A stretch of DNA of 64,000 nt from Haliea salexigens DSM 19537 (GTDB lineage Bacteria; Pseudomonadota; Gammaproteobacteria; Pseudomonadales; Halieaceae). Where the stretch lies: contig NZ_AUHJ01000003.1 of assembly GCF_000423125.1 (NCBI RefSeq), positions 62,001-126,000 of the forward strand. The letters are read 5' to 3'. How positions within the stretch are numbered: position 1 is the stretch's first letter; each line of letters starts with the position of its first letter. The notes beneath the pieces were generated by a model. That model did not search any database and was not told the origin of the DNA. It saw only the letters and a program-made list of their open reading frames with translations. Shown one piece after another: positions 59,022-64,000 of the stretch. The translations under genes and the position numbers were made by a program.

Positions 59022-59450
59022 TTATCCACGCTGCTCGCGAAAGCGCCGCCGGGAGTGTTCCATCAACGCCCAGAGGATGTTTCGTGAGCTCACTTGTCCC
59101 ACCAGCACGCCGTCCTCAACCACGGGGCGGCGGCGCTGACGGGTCTCCAGCATGGATTGCGCCACTTCCACGATGCTGTCTTGCGCACTACAGGCATTGA
59201 CCGTCGATGTCATCACCTCGCTGACCAGCGCGTGCTCGGGATCTCCATCGTTGTAGATGGCGGTCAATATGCCGCGCAGGCAATCCAGCTCGGAGAGCAC
59301 ACCCTGCACCGCGCCAGTGGCATCGGTGACCGTGAGCCCCGTGAGGCCGTGCTCGGTGATAATATTCACCGCCTCCACCAGATTCGCATCCGGCCGTATG
59401 GTGAGCGGTTGACGGTGCATGCAGTCTCTGACCGTGGTGGGTTGCGTCAT
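59022..59450 (-). CDS. CBS-domain pair protein
   Basis: 142 residues from the ATG at 59450 (GGAG 8 nt upstream). Two CBS repeats: VRDCMHRQPLTIRPDANLVE to GVLSELDCLRG, and VSEVMTSTVNACSAQDSIVE to GQVSSRNILWAL. No fused domain. Such proteins bind adenine nucleotides and modulate partners; none is evident here. Convergent with acnA, divergent from the helicase gene. Confidence 0.9.
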   Translation of the reverse strand: MTQPTTVRDCMHRQPLTIRPDANLVEAVNIITEHGLTGLTVTDATGAVQGVLSELDCLRGILTAIYNDGDPEHALVSEVMTSTVNACSAQDSIVEVAQSMLETRQRRRPVVEDGVLVGQVSSRNILWALMEHSRRRFREQRG

Positions 59451-59621
59451 ACTGGATTCTCCACAAGTGAACAATGACTGCCAGTATAGCCGAGGTGAGC
59501 CCGGACTGGAGCGGGTACACGCCGCCGAACACGGCATATTCACGCTGCAGCCGCGTTGTCGCCCCGCCTGTAGCCTGTATACTACCGCCCCGTTGACCGC
59601 CCCACCCCCAAGGTACTCCCC

Positions 59622-61415
59622 ATGACCACCGAACTCCCTGACGCGACTCGCTTCGCGGACCTGAACCTGCCCGATTTCCTCCTGCGCGCACTGACTGCCG
59701 TTGGCTACGAAACGCCATCGGCGATTCAGGCGCGCACTATCCCACCGTTGCTGGAGGGCTGTGACCTGGTGGGGCAGGCGCAGACCGGTACGGGCAAGAC
59801 GGCGGCCTTCGCCCTGCCGCTACTCGCCGGGCTGGACGTCAAGCAGAAAACACCCCAGGTCATGGTGCTCACCCCCACGCGGGAACTGGCCATTCAGGTG
59901 GCTGAAGCCTTCCAGAAATACGCCGCCTACCTGCCTGGGTTTCATGTTCTACCCATTTACGGGGGCTCCGACTACCGCGGCCAGCTGCGTCAACTGGAGC
60001 GTGGTGTACATGTGATCGTGGGTACACCGGGACGTGTCATGGACCATATGCGTCGCGGCTCACTGGACTTGCGCGGACTGCGCTCGCTGGTCCTGGACGA
60101 GGCCGACGAAATGCTGCGCATGGGCTTCATCGATGATGTCGAATGGATTCTGGAGCAGACACCCCCCACACGTCAGGTGGCCCTGTTTTCCGCCACCATG
60201 CCCACGGCCATTCGCCGCATTGCACAGCAGCACCTGAAATCACCCAGAGAGATTACGATTCAAGTGAAATCGATGGCCAACGAGGCCATCCGTCAACGGG
60301 TGTGGATGATGGCCGGCGTACACAAGCTCGATGCCCTCACCCGCATTCTGGAAATGGAAGACTTCGACGCCATTATCATGTTCGTGCGCACACGCATCGC
60401 CACCACGGAACTGGCTGAGAAGCTTGCCGCCCGCGGCTATTCAGCGGCGCCCCTGAACGGCGATATTCCGCAGCAACAGCGCGAAAAAACCGTGGAACGC
60501 TTGAAGAATGGCGGTCTGGATATTCTGGTGGCCACCGATGTTGCGGCGCGCGGACTGGATGTCGAGCGCATCAGCCACGTCATCAACTACGACATTCCGC
60601 AGGATGTAGAAGCCTACGTACACCGCATTGGCCGCACCGGCCGTGCCGGGCGCAAGGGTGAGGCCATCCTGTTTGCCGCTAACCGGGAGCGCCGCCTGCT
60701 AAAGGCTATCGAACGCGCCACCTCCAACGTCATCGAACCCATGCAGCTACCCAGTGCGCAGGAGGTTCAGGACAAGCGCAGTGACCGCTTCAAGCAGCAG
60801 ATCACGGCGACGCTGGATACCCGCGACCTCGATGCAGCGCGCAAACTGGTCAGCGACTACCAGCATGAATACGGCGTGCCCATGCTGGATGTCGCCGCAG
60901 CGCTGGTGTTGTTGGCCGGCGGCAAGGCCGATAGCCCTGCACCCGTAAAGGACAGCCCCACACCGGCCACGGGCGGGCGGGAGAAACCGCCACGCGGCGA
61001 CACCCGGCCACCACGGGAAGCTCGCGAACCGCGCGACAAGCCCCGTCGGCAAGAGCGCGACAGCGAGCTGGCGAAGGGCATGGAACGCTTCCGCATCGCC
61101 GTCGGCCACACGCACGGGGTCAAGCCGGGCAACATCGTGGGTGCCATCGCCAATGAAGCCGACATCGACAGCGAGCACATCGGCCGCATTATCATCCACG
61201 ACAGCCACAGCACCGTCGACCTGCCCGAGGGCATGCCCGAAGAGATCTTTGATCATCTGCGCAATGTCTGGGTGAGCGGACAGAAGCTGAACCTGCAGCG
61301 GGACCAGGGCGCAACGCCGGCTGGTAACGACAAGCCGGCGGCAGCGCGCAAGCGCACTGGCAAACCCGGCCAGAAGCCCGACCACAAGCCGGGCAAACGC
61401 AAACCGAAAGCCTGA
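59622..61415 (+). CDS. deaD: DEAD-box ATP-dependent RNA helicase, DeaD/CsdA-type
   Basis: 597 residues. Q motif (NLPDFLLRALTAVGYETPSAIQ), Walker A AQTGTGKT, motif Ia PTRELAIQV, DEAD (VLDEADEML), SAT, and HRIGRTGRAGR. After a charged linker a DbpA/CsdA RNA-binding domain follows (FRIAVGHTHGVKPGNIVGAI, NEADIDSEHIGRIIIHD), then a basic tail ending KPGKRKPKA. This fits CsdA, which helps ribosome assembly and mRNA decay at low temperature. Two copies of the helicase core lobes are complete. Confidence 0.93.
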   Translation: MTTELPDATRFADLNLPDFLLRALTAVGYETPSAIQARTIPPLLEGCDLVGQAQTGTGKTAAFALPLLAGLDVKQKTPQVMVLTPTRELAIQVAEAFQKYAAYLPGFHVLPIYGGSDYRGQLRQLERGVHVIVGTPGRVMDHMRRGSLDLRGLRSLVLDEADEMLRMGFIDDVEWILEQTPPTRQVALFSATMPTAIRRIAQQHLKSPREITIQVKSMANEAIRQRVWMMAGVHKLDALTRILEMEDFDAIIMFVRTRIATTELAEKLAARGYSAAPLNGDIPQQQREKTVERLKNGGLDILVATDVAARGLDVERISHVINYDIPQDVEAYVHRIGRTGRAGRKGEAILFAANRERRLLKAIERATSNVIEPMQLPSAQEVQDKRSDRFKQQITATLDTRDLDAARKLVSDYQHEYGVPMLDVAAALVLLAGGKADSPAPVKDSPTPATGGREKPPRGDTRPPREAREPRDKPRRQERDSELAKGMERFRIAVGHTHGVKPGNIVGAIANEADIDSEHIGRIIIHDSHSTVDLPEGMPEEIFDHLRNVWVSGQKLNLQRDQGATPAGNDKPAAARKRTGKPGQKPDHKPGKRKPKA

Positions 61416-61435
61416 GCCTGCAACCGCCGCAGGGA

Positions 61436-62221
61436 TCAGTGCAGCAGCTGGCTTATCATCCGAGCCAGCCCAACCAGGCTGACCGCCAGCAGGCCAACGC
61501 CGAGCACGCGAAAAAACACCGCGGTGTCGGCGCGCAGCGTATAGGCGTGAAAGCGCAGGCCCAGCACGTGGCCGACGGCAGCGCAGGGCAGCAGCCAGAG
61601 GTGCTGCCGCCACTGCAGGTCGACACCCGTCCAGGCAAAGGCGGCCAGCTTTATGGCAACCAGTACAAACCAGAGTACAAATAGCGTATCGCGCAGTTCG
61701 TGACGGGCCACCCGGCTCGCCGCTACCGGCACTACCAGCGGTGCAGCAATCAGCGATGTACCACTCACGTAACCACCCAACATGAGCAGGCCGGCATCTA
61801 CCCGCCGACTGTTGCTCTTGAAGGGTCTCTGCAGGATGTAACTCACGGCGTAGACACCGACCACCACGAAAATGAAACTGCTGACCACCGATGCCGGCAG
61901 TGTCAGCACACCGGCCACACCGATGAGTTTCGGCACCAGCATCAGCGCCAGGGCGTAGCGCAGGAAAGGCCAGTTCACGGTACCGGGGTCGCTGCGGGTG
62001 GTCCCGCGGGCCCGCACATGCGCCTGCACAATCGTCAGCCCGGAAAAAAACAGCAAATGCACAGAGATGATGGGCAGATAAACCAGCGGTGCGTTGTACA
62101 CCATCAGCAAAAAGGGCAAGGTGAGCACCGCACCACCGAAACCGAGGCCCGAGCGCACAAACCCACCCCAGACAAAGAGCAGCCCGATGAGGGTCATTTG
62201 CCACCAGGCGAGATCAGCCAT
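61436..62221 (-). CDS. TauE/SafE family membrane permease
   Basis: 261 residues from the ATG at 62221, sharing 8 nt with the upstream gene's end (GGAG 5 nt before). Seven to eight membrane helices; GFVRSGLGFGGAVLTLPFLL and LGGYVSGTSLIAAPLVVP are the duplicated TauE/SafE motifs. The family exports sulfite, sulfoacetate or related anions, or imports organosulfonates. Coupled to a PF11927 (DUF3445) gene, so a role in that pathway is possible. Convergent with the helicase. Confidence 0.88.
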   Translation of the reverse strand: MADLAWWQMTLIGLLFVWGGFVRSGLGFGGAVLTLPFLLMVYNAPLVYLPIISVHLLFFSGLTIVQAHVRARGTTRSDPGTVNWPFLRYALALMLVPKLIGVAGVLTLPASVVSSFIFVVVGVYAVSYILQRPFKSNSRRVDAGLLMLGGYVSGTSLIAAPLVVPVAASRVARHELRDTLFVLWFVLVAIKLAAFAWTGVDLQWRQHLWLLPCAAVGHVLGLRFHAYTLRADTAVFFRVLGVGLLAVSLVGLARMISQLLH

Positions 62222-63062
62222 GCGCACTCCGGTAGGACGCCAGTTCACTTTCTATGCGGTCAAATCCCTTATAAGCCGCGAGCTCAGTCGGGCAGGCATC
62301 AACCGCCTGTAGTAAAGAAGGTATCGCATCGGGAACCGAAGCCAGGGCAGCGAGCGGACACAGATACACGCGTATCGTGAAGAGAATCGCAGCGGTGTTG
62401 GGGAGACGGCACAATGATTGCCGTTCGCAGCGGTAATGCAACGGCCCCACCGCTGCGCCCCCCTCCCTGACGCAAAGAGCATCCCCACACTGCAAGCCCC
62501 AGTTGAACCGCACCACGGGATGCTCGGGGCGCAGATGCTGCAGAAAGCGGTTCACGCGGGGCTGCAGTGCAGACGCAAATCCGGGAACATCATCGTGAAT
62601 GGCGGTCAGCGGCTGCTCGAATTTGTCTTCCAGACGCCAGTGGCTCGGGCTGCAGAGGCTGGCAGCGGTTAACAGATACTCATCATCACGCTGCTGCAGC
62701 AGCAAGAGGTCATCGGCAACGGCCAGGGAGACGGCCCAAAGCGGCTCAGCACTCTGCGCATCGACACTGATAGCGCCTGCCGCAGAGTGCAGAAACGCCC
62801 CGTCCCTGCGATAAAACCCGGGATGATCACGTTCGAGGTGTGCCGCAAGCAGCTGACTGGCCTCACGCTGCGCCGGCAGGGACGCAGGGAGTGCGCGAAA
62901 AACCCGGGAGTCGAGCCTGCTGCGTGCTGCCTGCTTGTGCCGGAAGAAACGTGGCAGCGCGTCATCCGGCTCAATCCAGGTGTGCGCATTCAGCGGCGCA
63001 AGCCCCATGCCCAACACAGTCGGGTTGCGCAGGTGGGGAAGGTAGGGAATCGGCAATGGCAC
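62214..63062 (-). CDS. Heme-dependent oxidative N-demethylase alpha-like protein (PF11927/DUF3445)
   Basis: 282 residues from the GTG at 63062 (GAGGAG 11 nt upstream). The conserved region begins at MGLAPLNAHTWIEPDD, so the start must be upstream of 63008. Hallmarks: YRRDGAFLHSAAG, YLLTAASLCSPSHWRLEDKF, RVNRFLQHLRPEHPVVRFNW, and CRLPNTAAILFTIRVYLCPL. The family includes the haem subunit of oxidative N-demethylases; no flavin reductase partner genes are here, so the reaction is open. Translationally coupled with the permease downstream. Confidence 0.85.
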   Translation of the reverse strand: MPLPIPYLPHLRNPTVLGMGLAPLNAHTWIEPDDALPRFFRHKQAARSRLDSRVFRALPASLPAQREASQLLAAHLERDHPGFYRRDGAFLHSAAGAISVDAQSAEPLWAVSLAVADDLLLLQQRDDEYLLTAASLCSPSHWRLEDKFEQPLTAIHDDVPGFASALQPRVNRFLQHLRPEHPVVRFNWGLQCGDALCVREGGAAVGPLHYRCERQSLCRLPNTAAILFTIRVYLCPLAALASVPDAIPSLLQAVDACPTELAAYKGFDRIESELASYRSAHG

Positions 63063-63247
63063 GCAGCACAGGTCTCCTCGATGAGGGAATGCATTCTGCG
63101 CGGTTGTGGCCCTTGGGGCAAACCGCGCAACGCTCAATTGCACATGGCTCAATGAGCACACGCGGCGGCGCGGCGCAAGGCCTTGTCGCACAGGCCGGCA
63201 TTGGTTAGTCTCGCATTTCCGTCTCGACCGCCATCAGGACCCTTGGC

Positions 63248-64000
63248 ATGCAACAGCCGAGCATTCACCTGTCCGGAGTCGTCGCCCTGACTGCGTGCTT
63301 GATGTCTCTGGGTGTCGCAGCCGAAGAGGAAAAACCTGCAATCCCGGCAACCCACTATTTTGCCGAGCTCGGTATTGGTGCCGAGTACGACACCAACGTC
63401 ACCATTGATGAACTGGACGCCAGTACTCGGGAAGGCGATGCGGCCGCCACCCTTGAAGGCAAGGTGGGCATGCGTACCTACTTCAGTCCGAAAACCGACC
63501 TGCGCCTGACCTACGACTTCAATCAGGATATGTATCAGGACTTTTCAGACCTGAACAGGCAAACGCATATTGTTGGTGCCAACCTCAAGACCCAGCCCGG
63601 TAGCTTCGACGCCGGATTCTCGACTTTCTATGTCAACTCCCTGCTCGACGGCAACGGCTTTCTGGAACTGTACCGGGCCTCGCCCTACGTCTCGGGCTTT
63701 CTCAGCCAGAAATGGTTCAGCCGCCTGGCCTACGTGTTTTCCGACAAGCAGATCAAGGAGAGGGCGGAGCGCGATGCGACAACACACACCGGGGAAATCG
63801 ACCTCTACTTTTTTGCCCGGGGACTGCGCAGCTACTACAACATGGGTTACCGGTTCCGCGATGAAGACGCCAACCTCGAGCGCCTGGACTTTACCTCCCA
63901 CGCCGCCAAACTGCGTTACATTCGCCGCGTGGATATCGGCCGCAAAGTACTCAAGGTGGAAATGGCGTATCGCTATGAAAACCGCGACTACAGCGGCGTA
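63248..64000 (+). CDS. Outer-membrane beta-barrel protein, partial (3' end beyond window)
   Basis: 251 codons visible, open to the window edge. A signal peptide (about residues 1-25, VVALTACLMSLGVAAEEE) is followed by alternating amphipathic strands (FAELGIGAEYDTNVTID, MRTYFSPKTDLRLTYDFNQD, GFSTFYVNS, SYYNMGYRFRDEDANLERLD). The pattern of paired strands ending in aromatic residues is that of an outer-membrane barrel, similar to DUF560/TPR-associated or capsule-related porins. AGGA precedes the ATG. The exact family cannot be fixed without the C-terminus. Confidence 0.72.
   Translation, partial: MQQPSIHLSGVVALTACLMSLGVAAEEEKPAIPATHYFAELGIGAEYDTNVTIDELDASTREGDAAATLEGKVGMRTYFSPKTDLRLTYDFNQDMYQDFSDLNRQTHIVGANLKTQPGSFDAGFSTFYVNSLLDGNGFLELYRASPYVSGFLSQKWFSRLAYVFSDKQIKERAERDATTHTGEIDLYFFARGLRSYYNMGYRFRDEDANLERLDFTSHAAKLRYIRRVDIGRKVLKVEMAYRYENRDYSGV

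Noticed and set aside
60747-62204. 485-codon minus-strand frame
   Set aside because: It lies opposite the helicase 3' end and out of frame with the TauE/SafE gene, and shows no domain pattern.

Overview
The window joins two kinds of DNA. Positions 1 to about 31345 are the right-hand part of an integrative and conjugative element (ICE) of the PFGI-1/pKLC102-like class. Positions 31346-64000 are the host chromosome. The chromosome is GC-rich and carries a TonB-dependent receptor, an old-yellow-enzyme/FAD fusion, an MFS carrier, an RND pump, aconitase A and a DEAD-box RNA helicase with a CsdA-type tail. This mix suggests a free-living, probably marine gammaproteobacterium; Halieaceae (OM60/NOR5) is my best guess and is inference only. 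The element is visibly less GC-rich, and the 2132-9435 cassette is the most AT-rich part.

ICE layout, left to right, mostly on the minus strand. Five mating-pair-formation genes (TIGR03746, TIGR03750, TIGR03745, TIGR03758, RAQPRD; 1-1606) are followed by a defence/addiction cargo block (2132-11197). The cargo is a complete type I Zorya anti-phage operon zorABCD, a DnaQ-like exonuclease and a RES/Xre toxin-antitoxin pair. Then comes the rest of the transfer operon: TIGR03747, the coupling protein TraD, TIGR03765, a lytic transglycosylase, TIGR03759, a small protein, the PilL-like TIGR03748 protein and an accessory recombinase (11296-17795). After a structured non-coding region, hipBA (plus strand) is followed by maintenance genes: DUF6573, RadC-like, DUF3577, ParM, a ParR-like candidate, PFL_4669, STY4528, DUF2857 and ParB (20304-27881). 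The right end holds a Cro/CI-type divergent switch, two AlpA-like regulators and the integrase (27871-31067). The element ends in a 3' fragment of tRNA-Leu (CAA), which I read as attR. The intact tRNA, relaxase, VirB4 and TraG genes are expected beyond the left edge.

Chromosomal layout. DUF4112 and DUF2177 membrane proteins are followed by a metallo-hydrolase/rhodanese protein, cardiolipin synthase, a three-gene glycosyltransferase/cupin/oxidoreductase operon, a TonB receptor, a lipocalin-like protein, an OYE-type enzyme and an MFS carrier. Next are an ELM1-like protein, a glutamate-synthase-like protein coupled to a GGDEF-EAL protein, DUF3144, an adaptor-RND pump-amidoligase operon, acnA, a CBS protein, a DEAD-box helicase, a TauE/SafE permease with a PF11927 (DUF3445) protein, and the start of an outer-membrane barrel protein.

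Most notable observations: (1) a full Zorya type I system inserted between conserved ICE transfer genes; (2) three consecutive ICE genes (DUF3577, RadC-like, DUF6573) with the same two-hairpin 5' leader, in which the second hairpin captures the Shine-Dalgarno sequence; (3) 71-bp tandem repeats next to attR, each copying the 3' end of tRNA-Leu; (4) palindromic operator arrays at both toxin-antitoxin modules; (5) an amidoligase translationally coupled to an RND efflux pump.
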